From Chthonomonadaceae bacterium (lineage in GTDB: Bacteria > Armatimonadota > Fimbriimonadia > Fimbriimonadales > Fimbriimonadaceae): a stretch of 64,000 bases of DNA. Under the pieces are notes generated by a model. It was not told where the DNA came from. It saw nothing but the letters and a program-made list of their open reading frames with translations, and made no database searches. Position 1 is the first letter of the stretch, and each line of letters starts with the position of its first letter. The stretch lies in assembly GCA_015709495.1 (NCBI GenBank), contig CP054189.1:1550001-1614000 (forward strand), written 5' to 3'. Of the stretch, positions 10,874-19,239 are shown one piece after another. The translations under genes and the position numbers were made by a program.

Positions 10874-13800
10874 ATGTGGGGGCGTGCGCGGAAGGGGGTT
10901 TTCGGCAGGCTCGTCTCGATCACGCTCGTCTTCAGCCTTGCCTACAGTTCGGGTTCGGCGGGGATCAACGGCGCTCTGCTGGCTGCGGCGGACTTTGCCC
11001 AAAGGGCGCTGCAATCACGGGTGGGGCCTTTCACCGACCGGCCACTCCCCGCCTACCGGGGGGTCAATCCCAGCCGCGATCCGGCCACTCGCGGGGGGCT
11101 CTGGAACGCCCGCACCAAGGCCGCCGCCGCTCAAAGCCGCATGGCAAGGCTCCTGGCCTCCACCAGCGGCGCGCTTCCGCCTCCCACCCACACGCTCGCC
11201 TGCGAAGAGGCCCCCGGAGCGGGGCTGCCCTGGGAGGGACAGGTCAACTCCCCCGGCGGCCAGGTCAACAGCGGCAACGGCAACAAGCTCACCCGGGTTC
11301 CCCTGGTGTCCTGGGAGGATCGGGGCGGCATGGCCGTGGATTTCACGCTGTTTCACAACAGCCAGTCGGACTACAACGACGAACTTGGCCACGGCTGGAC
11401 CTGGACCTATGACATCTACATCTACGAGTCCATGGGCACCGCCATCGTTCACTGGGGCGACGGCACGGCGATCCCGTTTTCGCAGTCGATGGGTGGGGGA
11501 GGCGGAGAGGTTGGGGACCTCTCGAAGCTCTTTGCCTCGATCGCTTTCCCTTCGACCGCTTTCGACACCGACTACGACCCGCCCGCGGGCCTCTACGATA
11601 AGCTCGTCAAGCACACCGACGGCACCTGGACCCTGACCCAGAAGGACCAGACCGAGTACCGCTTCAACGACGATGGCTTCTGCCACGAGATCGAGGACCG
11701 AAGCGGCAACCAGATCACCCTCACGCTGAACCAGTACAACTACGTCACCGAGGTTACCGGCCCCAGCGGGCGCAGCCTCACGATCTCGCTCGACCAGAAC
11801 AACAACTTCACCTCCGTCGAGGACCCTTTGGGCAGGGTGTGGACCTTCGACCTCAACTCCCAGACGGATGAGCTCGACGCCGTGGAGTGGCCGGACCTCG
11901 ACCAGACGACCTATGCCGACGCGTTCGAATACGACGCCTCCCACCGGATCACCACCCACACCGACCGGCGGGGCAAGGAGTGGGACTACAGCTACAACTC
12001 CGACGGGAGCCTGGCAAGCGCCACCAACCCGCTCAGCCACACCACCGGCTATACCTACACCGCCAGCGCCACCACGATCACCCTGCCGGGCAGCCAGACG
12101 ATCGTTCACAACTACTCCTCGGGCAAGCTCGTCAGCATCACCGACCAGGCGTCCTTCAGCGAAAGCTACTCCTACAACGGCAGCAACCAGGTCACGGGCA
12201 AGACCGACCGCCGGGGCAAATCCTGGAGCTATACCTATGACTCCAGGGGCAACGTGCTGACGGTCACCAACCCGCTCTCCAAGACCTGGACCTTCACCTA
12301 CAGCTCAGAAAACGACCTTCTGAGCGCCGAGGACCCGCTGGAGAACCTCACCGCCTATGACTACGACGCCTACGGGAACCTGGAGACCGTCACGGACCCC
12401 TTGGAGCGCGTCGTCCAAACCAACACCTACGACTCGTACGGGCAGGTTCTGAGCACCACCAACGGCGAGGAAGAGACCACCACGCTGGGGTACGACACCA
12501 GCGGCAACCTCACAGACATCACCGACCCAGAGGACGGGCTGACCGAGATCGCCTACAACTCCCTGGGGTGGGTCACGAGCGTCACGGACCCGAACGGCAT
12601 CACCGAGTCGTTCGCCTACGACGAGTGGGGGCGGCTGTCGGTGATCACCCACGACGACGAGGAGGAGGTTCTTCGCTCCTACAACGAGGTGGGGAGGATC
12701 ACCAGCGTCACCAACGAGCGCGGCAAGGTCACCTCGTATGCCTACGACGACGCGGGCAGGCTCACCCAGGTCACGAACGCCGAGGAGGAGTCGGGGACCT
12801 ACGCCTACAACTCGAACGGGTGGCTCACCAGCGTCACCAACGGGCGCGGCAAGACCCGCAACTACGCCTACACCGCAAGGGGCGAGGTCTACACCCTCAC
12901 GCTGGCAGATAGCTCGGTCGAGACCTGGAGCTACAACGGCAACGGCCAGGTGTCGGCCTACACCAACCCCCTCTCGCAGACCGTCTCTTACGCCTACGAC
13001 GACGCGGGGCGGATGATTGGGGTGGACTATCCCACCGGAACCGACACGGCCTTCAGCTACGACTTCGCCGGGCGGCGCGCCCAGATGACCGACGCCACCG
13101 GCACGACGAACTGGACCTACGACGCCGCTTCGCAGCTCACGCTGCTGGAGACCCCCGAGGGCGAGATCGCCTACGCCTACGATGACGCCGGGCGCAGAAC
13201 GAGCATGGACGTGGACGGGGTGGGGGTGACCACCTATGCCTACGACGACGCGGGACGTCTACTGAGCCTGGAGAACCCGTTCGAAGAGGTCACGGCGTTT
13301 GCCTACGACGCCGGGGGGCGGGTCACCGAAAGGACGCTGGACAGCGGCATGTACGAGACGGTTTCGTACGACGTCCGCAGCCGCGTGACGCAGGTTCTTT
13401 TGAAGAACTCCTCGAACCAGACGGTCCGCACGCAGACCTGGACCTACGACCCCGCCTCAAACGTGCTGACCCACACCACGGGCGGGGTGCAGACCAGCTA
13501 CGGCTACGACGACATCGACCAACTCGTTTCGGAGTCCAGGAACGGGTATTCGGCTTCGTACACCTACGATGCCAACGGCAACCGCCTGACTCGGACGGTG
13601 AATTCCGTCACCGAGGACTACGTTTACGACGATGCGGACAAGCTGCTGGAGGTCAAGGTCGGGCAGCAGACGGTGAAGGAGTTCACCTACGACTCGGCGG
13701 GCAGAACCACCGCGGTGGAGACCTCGGCCGGGACGACCTCGCTGACCTACGATTATGAGTCGAGGGTGACGGGGATCACCTACCCCAACCAGTCGACCAA

Positions 13801-14740
13801 CTCGTTTTCCTACAATGGGCTGGATACCAGGGTGGGGCTGACCGACTCCGGCGGGTCGAAGACCTTCCTTCGCGATGGGGTGTCGGTGACCTCGCCGGTG
13901 CTCTCCGACGGCGCAGCCACCTACACGCCGGGGATCTCGGAGCGGCGCTCCTCTACGACGACCTTCTACCACGCCGGGATCAAGAACGGGGACTCGCAGT
14001 CCAACACCTCTGAAAGCGTCACCGCCAGCGTTCAATACGACGCGTTCGGCAACGTCACCTCGTCCTCAGGAGCCTGGTCCGGCCCCTTCGCCTACGGAGG
14101 ACCCTACGGCTACCAATCCGACCCCGACTCCGGCCTCAAGCTCCTGGGGCATCGGTATTACGACTCAAGCACAGGAAGGTTCCTGACCAGAGATCCCATC
14201 AAGGACGGGAGGAATTGGTATGGGTATTGTGACAGCAATCCAAGTGCATTCGCAGACGCGGACGGCGCTCAGAAGCTCGTAGTCGTCCAAAAGAAAGGTG
14301 GCTTTGGTATGGGGTCCCATGCGCTAATCGGCCTGGAGGACGCTCGGGGTTGGCGAGCCTACTATGGCTTCTTCCCGTCCGAGGAGTCCGCGTATGGGGG
14401 CGGTGGGAGCGGATCGTCCTCCTCTGGGGAACGCTCCGGGCCCGGATATGTCCGGCTTTTCGACGAGCCCGGATCCGGATCAACCCCTTCTGCCGAGATC
14501 AACCTCACGCAGGAACAGTACAAGGCGCTCAAGGTGCTCATTACTGCCGATGCTTATGCCTACAGCTCAGGTAACGGACGACATTACGACTTCGAGCACT
14601 ACAATTGTGCCACATGGATCGCGCATGTGTTGTACGACGTTTTCAACGGGAAGACGGTGAATTTTGTTCCCAATCCAAACCGCAGTAAAATGTATACACC
14701 TAAGGAAATGAGAGAGCTTCTTGACGCTTGGCTGGACTAA
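10874..14740 (+). CDS. Exported Rhs/YD-repeat polymorphic toxin with Cys-His C-terminal tip
   Basis: 1,288 residues. The ATG at 10874 gives a signal peptide (RKGVFGRLVSITLVFSLAYSSGSAG); the frame extends a little upstream through the promoter and is not used. About 25 YD repeats (YxYDxxGR-type) fill residues ~200-1040 and should form the Rhs shell. The conserved core (YDAFGNV, then SGLKLLGHRYYD near 1085 and FLTRDP) ends at ~1130, where the variable tip begins. The tip has H1149 (GSHALIGLED) and C1245 (HYNCATWIAHVLY), an order seen in permuted papain/NlpC-type domains; its activity is not proven. DNA composition changes at the tip boundary. A candidate immunity gene follows 15 bp later. Confidence 0.92.
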   Translation: MWGRARKGVFGRLVSITLVFSLAYSSGSAGINGALLAAADFAQRALQSRVGPFTDRPLPAYRGVNPSRDPATRGGLWNARTKAAAAQSRMARLLASTSGALPPPTHTLACEEAPGAGLPWEGQVNSPGGQVNSGNGNKLTRVPLVSWEDRGGMAVDFTLFHNSQSDYNDELGHGWTWTYDIYIYESMGTAIVHWGDGTAIPFSQSMGGGGGEVGDLSKLFASIAFPSTAFDTDYDPPAGLYDKLVKHTDGTWTLTQKDQTEYRFNDDGFCHEIEDRSGNQITLTLNQYNYVTEVTGPSGRSLTISLDQNNNFTSVEDPLGRVWTFDLNSQTDELDAVEWPDLDQTTYADAFEYDASHRITTHTDRRGKEWDYSYNSDGSLASATNPLSHTTGYTYTASATTITLPGSQTIVHNYSSGKLVSITDQASFSESYSYNGSNQVTGKTDRRGKSWSYTYDSRGNVLTVTNPLSKTWTFTYSSENDLLSAEDPLENLTAYDYDAYGNLETVTDPLERVVQTNTYDSYGQVLSTTNGEEETTTLGYDTSGNLTDITDPEDGLTEIAYNSLGWVTSVTDPNGITESFAYDEWGRLSVITHDDEEEVLRSYNEVGRITSVTNERGKVTSYAYDDAGRLTQVTNAEEESGTYAYNSNGWLTSVTNGRGKTRNYAYTARGEVYTLTLADSSVETWSYNGNGQVSAYTNPLSQTVSYAYDDAGRMIGVDYPTGTDTAFSYDFAGRRAQMTDATGTTNWTYDAASQLTLLETPEGEIAYAYDDAGRRTSMDVDGVGVTTYAYDDAGRLLSLENPFEEVTAFAYDAGGRVTERTLDSGMYETVSYDVRSRVTQVLLKNSSNQTVRTQTWTYDPASNVLTHTTGGVQTSYGYDDIDQLVSESRNGYSASYTYDANGNRLTRTVNSVTEDYVYDDADKLLEVKVGQQTVKEFTYDSAGRTTAVETSAGTTSLTYDYESRVTGITYPNQSTNSFSYNGLDTRVGLTDSGGSKTFLRDGVSVTSPVLSDGAATYTPGISERRSSTTTFYHAGIKNGDSQSNTSESVTASVQYDAFGNVTSSSGAWSGPFAYGGPYGYQSDPDSGLKLLGHRYYDSSTGRFLTRDPIKDGRNWYGYCDSNPSAFADADGAQKLVVVQKKGGFGMGSHALIGLEDARGWRAYYGFFPSEESAYGGGGSGSSSSGERSGPGYVRLFDEPGSGSTPSAEINLTQEQYKALKVLITADAYAYSSGNGRHYDFEHYNCATWIAHVLYDVFNGKTVNFVPNPNRSKMYTPKEMRELLDAWLD

Positions 14741-14755
14741 CATCACAGGTAAATT

Positions 14756-15544
14756 GTGGAAATGATCAATTCTCAGCTAGGTCAGGTGATTCGCTATGCC
14801 GTCGCCGTAGCGCTTGGCGCACTGCTTGTTGTCGCAGTGCAGAGGACTGCTATGTACGTTGCGGTCCGGACTGCAGCCCCACCTACGAGAGATGAGGCTG
14901 CTGACGACTTGCTTCGACGTGCGACAAAAGAACAGGACATCAGCAGGAAAGGCTTAGCGCTAGCTGCCTTGAACTCGACGCACGGTTTCACAAGATTCGC
15001 CGCTTGGGAGTATTGCAGGGCGCTCGTTGTTGTCGAAGCGATTCCGGTGGCCCAGCGCATAGTGCTAAGTGAGACCAATTCGGATATAGTATCCGACGCA
15101 GTCACCTTTCTTGGCCAAATGCGCGACGATGAACTGGCTGATATCTATCTTCGCGATTCAGATCGCATTTCGGAGACCAGAAGGGCCCAAGTCGCTGAGA
15201 TTCTTGGAGGAGTGGTGTCGGATCTGTCGGAGCGTGCGCTGCATAAGCTATCAGGAGAGCCCTCTGTTTCGGTTAGGGAACAGGCTAATCTATCTCTGTG
15301 GAAGATTGCTCGGCATCGGTTTAACGTGGATATGTATTTTACGTTTCGTGAACGAACGCCAGTTTCTCGCTTGAATGCAGTAATAATGGGATTAACTGCC
15401 ATAGGCGATGAACGTTGCAGGACGGAGCTTCGGAGGCTGACGCTGCACGAATTGCAGGACATTCGAGCGTTGGCAGATCATGGACTGAAGTTGATTGCGA
15501 GGCGAGACCCGACGGGTGTGCTGCACCCGAGCGATCGGGAGTAA
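14756..15544 (+). CDS. HEAT-repeat-like membrane protein, candidate immunity protein to the Rhs tip
   Basis: 262 residues starting at GTG 14756 (AGGT five bases before); ATG 14762 is an alternative. One N-terminal transmembrane helix (YAVAVALGALLVVAVQ) is followed by repeated short helices with a HEAT-like pattern (LLRRATKEQ, DAVTFLGQMRDDELADIYL, VSVREQANLSLWKIARH, ALADHGLKLIARRD). No family is recognised with certainty. Its position directly behind the Rhs tip, in the same direction and with the same lower-GC character, is the normal place for an immunity gene; that role is inferred from context alone. Confidence 0.7.
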   Translation: MEMINSQLGQVIRYAVAVALGALLVVAVQRTAMYVAVRTAAPPTRDEAADDLLRRATKEQDISRKGLALAALNSTHGFTRFAAWEYCRALVVVEAIPVAQRIVLSETNSDIVSDAVTFLGQMRDDELADIYLRDSDRISETRRAQVAEILGGVVSDLSERALHKLSGEPSVSVREQANLSLWKIARHRFNVDMYFTFRERTPVSRLNAVIMGLTAIGDERCRTELRRLTLHELQDIRALADHGLKLIARRDPTGVLHPSDRE

Positions 15545-15802
15545 CCTTAATGGGACCGTCGAATAAGCGCCTTACGGTGGCGGCCATGCTATGGGATAGG
15601 CCTACTGACTGGTCCCCCAAAAACTGACCAACCTCGAGTTTGACCCTTTCCGTCTTCAACCTAGGAGTTTGCTGAAGAACTTGTTTTTCCCTCTTCGGAT
15701 CGGGGTCGTGGGGAGATTGGAGGGTCGGTTTGGCAGATCCCGGACGAGTTTCGGGTTGGAATGCGGGTGTTTTGCGGCCCGTTTTGCGGACCGCGAGGGT
15801 TA
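15545..15802. other. Junction region with possible transposase remnant
   Basis: Begins with a stretch containing TGGTCCCCCAAAAACTGACCA (15611-15631), which looks like an IS end. On the minus strand a short frame about 15722-15653 reads ... [15 protein letters not shown] followed by a stop, reminiscent of a transposase C-terminus, but too short to assign. Nothing else is supported up to the IS256 terminal repeat. Confidence 0.3.
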
Positions 15803-17097
15803 GTGTCCCAGCTCGTGGTGTAGAAAGAGGCGCCATTCCGTCCGGTTGCTTTGTGAGAAGTCAACGGAGGACGAGAATGGCAAACAATAGCATAGCGCTC
15901 TTGGAGGGCGCGGAAGTTAGGGACATGCTTCGAGAGTTGGTCAAAGACGCACTTTCGGAGCTGATGGAACTCGAGGTGGAGGCTCAAAGGGAGGCTTCAG
16001 ACCGGAAGACCTGGAGAAACGGGTACCGCGACCGCAGTTGGAAGACGCGCGTGGGAGACGTAGAACTCCGGATTCCCAAGCTCCGCACGGGCAGCTACTT
16101 CCCGAGCTTTCTTGAGCCTCGCCGGGGCGTGGAGAAGGCTCTCGTGAGCGTAATTCAGGAAGCGTACCTGCAAGGGGTTTCCACCCGGGCGGTGGACGAT
16201 CTGGTGCAGGCTCTGGGAGGCTCCGGGATCTCCAAGAGCGAGGTCTCTCGCCTTTGCCTGGAGGTCGAGGGGCGGGTTCGGGAGTTCCTGGAGCGTCCGC
16301 TCGAGGGGAGCTTCCCTTACCTCTGGCTGGACGCTACCTACGTGAAGGTTCGCGACGGCTCTCGGATCGTGTCGAAGGCGGCGGTGGTGGCGATCGGACT
16401 GAACGAAGAGGGGCGCCGCGAGGTTTTGGGGATGCGCGTCGGGCACGCCGAGACGGAGGAGTTCTGGACGGAGTTCCTGCGCTCGGTCCTCGACCGGGGC
16501 CTTCGGGGGACGAGGCTGGTGGTCTCAGACTCCCACTCGGGGCTCAAGAAAGCGATCGAGCGCTGCATGGGCTGCCAGTGGCAGCGCTGCCGGGTGCACT
16601 TCATGCGCAATGTGCTGGCGCGGGTTCCCAAAGGGCGCAAGGAGATGGTGGCCTGCCTGATCCGCACGGCTCTGGCTCAGGCCGATATAGAGACCACCAA
16701 GGCCAAGTGGCTGGAGGTCGCCGCGCATCTGGAGGAGACCTTTCCGGAGGCGGTTCGGCTCATGCGGGAGGCGATGGAGGACGTGCTGGCGCACCGGGCG
16801 CATCCGCCGGGTTTGTGGCCGCAACTGGCCTCGACCAACGGGCTGGAGCGGCTCAACCGGGAGGTGAAGCGCCGCGCGGACGTGGTGCAGATATTCCCGA
16901 ACGAATCCGGGGTGGTGCGGCTGGTGGGAGCGATCCTCATGGAGCAGCACGACGAATGGCAAGTCTCCCGGCGGCAGGCTCCCAAGGAGAGCCTCGGGCT
17001 GCCGAGCACGAAAAACGACGCGCTGCTCGCAAGAGCAAGCGGATGGTGATATCATGGAACAGGCGGATGGCGCCCTCTACACCACGTCCTGGGACAC
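15803..17097 (+). mobile_element. IS256-family insertion sequence
   Basis: Imperfect terminal inverted repeats: GTGTCCCAGCTCGTGGTGTA at 15803-15822, and its counterpart GTGTCCCAGGACGTGGTGTA on the complement of 17097-17078; similarity continues inward through GGCGCCAT. One transposase gene fills the element (about 1.3 kb). No matching 8-9 bp target duplication is visible (left flank GAGGGTTA, right flank GACCCAGG), so one flank has probably been rearranged. The sequence just right of the element is in frame with the GIY-YIG tip. Confidence 0.85.
15877..17049 (+). CDS. IS256-family (mutator type) transposase
   Basis: 390 residues from ATG 15877, with GGAGG 6 nt upstream; the longer open frame to 15730 crosses the terminal repeat and is not used. 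Mutator-type DDE residues are visible: D in [13 protein letters not shown] in [10 protein letters not shown], and E in [15 protein letters not shown]. The zinc-like C/H stretch [11 protein letters not shown], normal for the family, is also present. Length and motifs look intact, so the element may be functional. It lies between the first immunity candidate and the displaced GIY-YIG tip of the Rhs array. Confidence 0.95.
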   Translation: MANNSIALLEGAEVRDMLRELVKDALSELMELEVEAQREASDRKTWRNGYRDRSWKTRVGDVELRIPKLRTGSYFPSFLEPRRGVEKALVSVIQEAYLQGVSTRAVDDLVQALGGSGISKSEVSRLCLEVEGRVREFLERPLEGSFPYLWLDATYVKVRDGSRIVSKAAVVAIGLNEEGRREVLGMRVGHAETEEFWTEFLRSVLDRGLRGTRLVVSDSHSGLKKAIERCMGCQWQRCRVHFMRNVLARVPKGRKEMVACLIRTALAQADIETTKAKWLEVAAHLEETFPEAVRLMREAMEDVLAHRAHPPGLWPQLASTNGLERLNREVKRRADVVQIFPNESGVVRLVGAILMEQHDEWQVSRRQAPKESLGLPSTKNDALLARASGW

Positions 17098-17187
17098 GAC
17101 CCAGGGAAGCGTCTCACCAGGCTCGGTCTCCATAAAGGCGGAAAGGAGATCGGTGAGGAGGCAGGTGAGCGCGCTGGGCGGGCGGGC

Positions 17188-17436
17188 GTGTATCATCTGA
17201 TCGACTCAGAAGGTGTCGTCAGATATGTGGGTAGTACGAATGATTTCGTACGGAGAAAACGGGACCATAAGAAGCTTAGAAACAAGTTGGGCCTTCACTT
17301 CGAGCCCATTTACTCGAGCGATGATGCGTTCGAGCGCGTGTTTCGCGAGCAGGAGTACATAGACATGTTCGGAGGAATCACTGGAGGCCAGTTGTTCAAC
17401 AAGCGAAACGCCCTGAAGTGGCGACAGCTACGATAG
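17188..17436 (+). CDS. GIY-YIG nuclease domain, displaced Rhs-type toxin tip
   Basis: 82 residues from GTG 17188. VYHLIDSEGVVRYVGSTNDFVRRKRDH is split here as VYHLIDSEG, then VVRYVGSTNDF, then the conserved R and H; a downstream Glu lies in FREQEYIDMF. These match the GIY-YIG endonuclease fold. The frame is open leftward to the IS256 end (GKRLTRLGLHKGGKEIGEEAG precedes it), so the GTG is only a possible start and the gene is probably the amputated end of a larger toxin. It overlaps the Imm26-like gene by 19 bp. GIY-YIG domains are known tips of polymorphic toxins. Confidence 0.75.
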   Translation: MYHLIDSEGVVRYVGSTNDFVRRKRDHKKLRNKLGLHFEPIYSSDDAFERVFREQEYIDMFGGITGGQLFNKRNALKWRQLR

Positions 17437-18374
17437 CCAAGACCAAGAACTCTGCGGCTACAAAAGCGATGAGTATGCAACGAGCAAAGAAAGGCTCAAT
17501 TTGGTCGATCCCCCTGTCCAACGACACGTACGCTCTTGGGCATTTCGTCTTGACTGCAAAGAGACGACACATTGGTCTCTTGCGAGTGCTTCCAGAAAGA
17601 CTGCTTGCCTTGCCTACCATGGAACATTACTGTAGCATGAAGGACAGGGACGTTGAACGCGTGTTTCTGTTTCGCGTTGATTGCGATGGAATGGAAGACA
17701 GAGGTTGGACGCTAGTTGGAATTGACATGCAATTTGAAGACTCCAAGTGGCTTGAGATCAAGGTTGTTGGTGGGCGAACGGGTGGAGTATATCAGCTTGA
17801 TTCGAAGTCTCTGGAATGTCGCTGGATTCGAATGGCACGTTGGGGAGAAACGGGCCTGACCGATGGCTTTTCCTCAATAGGTTACGTACAAGGATGGGTC
17901 GATCGGAACATCGATCTAAAAAGGAACAACCTCGTCACCTTCCCGGAACTGGACCAGTTTGGCAACCTTCCCCTTGCTGCTGAATCAGTCGAGCAAAAGG
18001 CGGCCTTCCAGGAGAGGTTCCAAGCATGGAAAGGAGAATTCATCAAGACAAGGCTGGGAAAGGCAATGCTTCGTGCAGAGGAAGTCGGCGCTAAGGAATT
18101 TGCGGATGCCGACGATTGGACTCATGCAGTCAGAGTGCATTTGCCGATGGCCAGTCCCGCAGAGTTACAGCAGTGTCAAGATATTGAAGCAAAGCTGCTT
18201 GATTTGTGCCTTAATCGTGGCAATGCTGAAGTAGACGGTCACTCGATCGGCAATGGTGAGTATGTGATTTACATCTACTGTCGTGACGGTAAGAGTGTCG
18301 CGAGTGCTGTGCGCGCACTCTTGCGTACAACACTTCCCAATGTGACCGTGTCGGTTAACTGGGCTGAACTATGA
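17418..18374 (+). CDS. Imm26-like immunity protein candidate for the GIY-YIG tip
   Basis: 318 residues if GTG 17418 is used (overlapping the toxin-tip stop); ATG 17469 and 17475 are alternatives. The N-terminal block KKGSIWSIPLSNDTYALGHFV resembles Immunity protein 26, a family paired with several polymorphic toxins. The second half (GEYVIYIYCRDGKSVASAVRAL) is a separate alpha/beta region I do not recognise. No signal peptide, as expected for a cytoplasmic immunity protein. Composition is more AT-rich than the Rhs core, suggesting transfer along with its tip. Its stop overlaps the next start (ATGA). Confidence 0.65.
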   Translation: MATATIAKTKNSAATKAMSMQRAKKGSIWSIPLSNDTYALGHFVLTAKRRHIGLLRVLPERLLALPTMEHYCSMKDRDVERVFLFRVDCDGMEDRGWTLVGIDMQFEDSKWLEIKVVGGRTGGVYQLDSKSLECRWIRMARWGETGLTDGFSSIGYVQGWVDRNIDLKRNNLVTFPELDQFGNLPLAAESVEQKAAFQERFQAWKGEFIKTRLGKAMLRAEEVGAKEFADADDWTHAVRVHLPMASPAELQQCQDIEAKLLDLCLNRGNAEVDGHSIGNGEYVIYIYCRDGKSVASAVRALLRTTLPNVTVSVNWAEL

Positions 18375-19207
18375 AACTTGATAGGCTAAGGATCCAAATG
18401 TCGGGGTGCCTGTCAATACGAGGCGCAGGTACGCTCAATGGGGTGAGTGGGTTGACCACTTTCTACCACGGCGAGATCAAGAACGGGGACTCTCAGACCT
18501 CGACCGGCCAATCCGTCACAGGCTCAATCCAGCACGACGCCTTCGGCAACGTGACCTCGTCTTCGGGAACCTGGTCCGGCCCCTTCGCCTACGGCGGCCC
18601 CTACGGCTACCAATCCGACTCCGACTCCGGTCTCAAGCTCCTGGGGCATAGGTATTACGATCCCTCTACGGGGAGGTTCCTGACTAGGGATCCGGTGAAA
18701 GATGGGAGGAATTGGTACTCGTACTGCGGCGCTAGCCCCCTAACCCGGTCCGACCCATCCGGCACTATTAGCTGGAGAAAACTCCGAATCCTGCTTGCAA
18801 AACTATTGGATGATCTCGATAATCCGACTAAGGACTCCCTTCCCCACTTCAGGGACCCTGATTCTCTGAAAGAACCATATGCCATTTCCGCACCCGCTGC
18901 GAAGCCACCTTCGACCGACCCCAACACAGTTATAGAGCTTCCTGATGGCAGGCAGATCTCAATCGATCCGGACAAGCCTGGTGGCAGAGGCGGCTCAGGC
19001 GGGGCCTTCACAAACCTCGGTGCGTTGTTGTTGATTCCAGAACTCGTAGAGATTCTCGATCCAACACCGGTTAGTACAATTCGTGACATTGCGCATTGGG
19101 TAGGAGACCAGATTACTCCGTACGTTGAGGAAGCCAACAGGGGCAACTGGAGGTATGGTGGAACGAGCATCAACGACATCTATCGTGAGTTTGAGAACCC
19201 TGATTAG
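18371..19207 (+). CDS. Orphan Rhs core fragment with a different C-terminal tip
   Basis: 278 residues. Residues ~29-118 repeat the last part of the full-length Rhs core (TTFYHGEIKNGDSQ, DAFGNVTSSSG, SGLKLLGHRYYDPSTGRFLTRDP). The match at DNA level runs about 18456-18728 against 13960-14232, clearly homologous but with many substitutions. After the core the sequence switches to an unrelated ~150-residue tip (ISWRKLRILLAKLLDDLDN ... IYREFENPD) whose activity I do not recognise. No signal peptide or YD-repeat shell, so it is probably silent as a toxin unless recombined onto the full-length gene. The ATG overlaps the preceding stop. Confidence 0.8.
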   Translation: MKLDRLRIQMSGCLSIRGAGTLNGVSGLTTFYHGEIKNGDSQTSTGQSVTGSIQHDAFGNVTSSSGTWSGPFAYGGPYGYQSDSDSGLKLLGHRYYDPSTGRFLTRDPVKDGRNWYSYCGASPLTRSDPSGTISWRKLRILLAKLLDDLDNPTKDSLPHFRDPDSLKEPYAISAPAAKPPSTDPNTVIELPDGRQISIDPDKPGGRGGSGGAFTNLGALLLIPELVEILDPTPVSTIRDIAHWVGDQITPYVEEANRGNWRYGGTSINDIYREFENPD

Positions 19208-19239
19208 CCGTTAGGTGCAGCGGTAGGCGATACCGATAC

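Noticed and set aside
10573-10923. A 116-codon minus-strand open frame before the Rhs gene
   Set aside because: It crosses the Rhs promoter and signal peptide, has no recognisable motif, and the region otherwise looks decayed.
11015-12109. A 364-codon minus-strand open frame opposite the Rhs gene
   Set aside because: Composed of Val/Gly/Glu-rich repeats mirroring the YD repeats; no start signal.
10874-14740. YD repeats of the Rhs gene as a CRISPR-like or tandem-repeat array
   Set aside because: The repeats are protein-coding, vary in length and sequence, and keep the reading frame; no array of constant spacers exists in the window.
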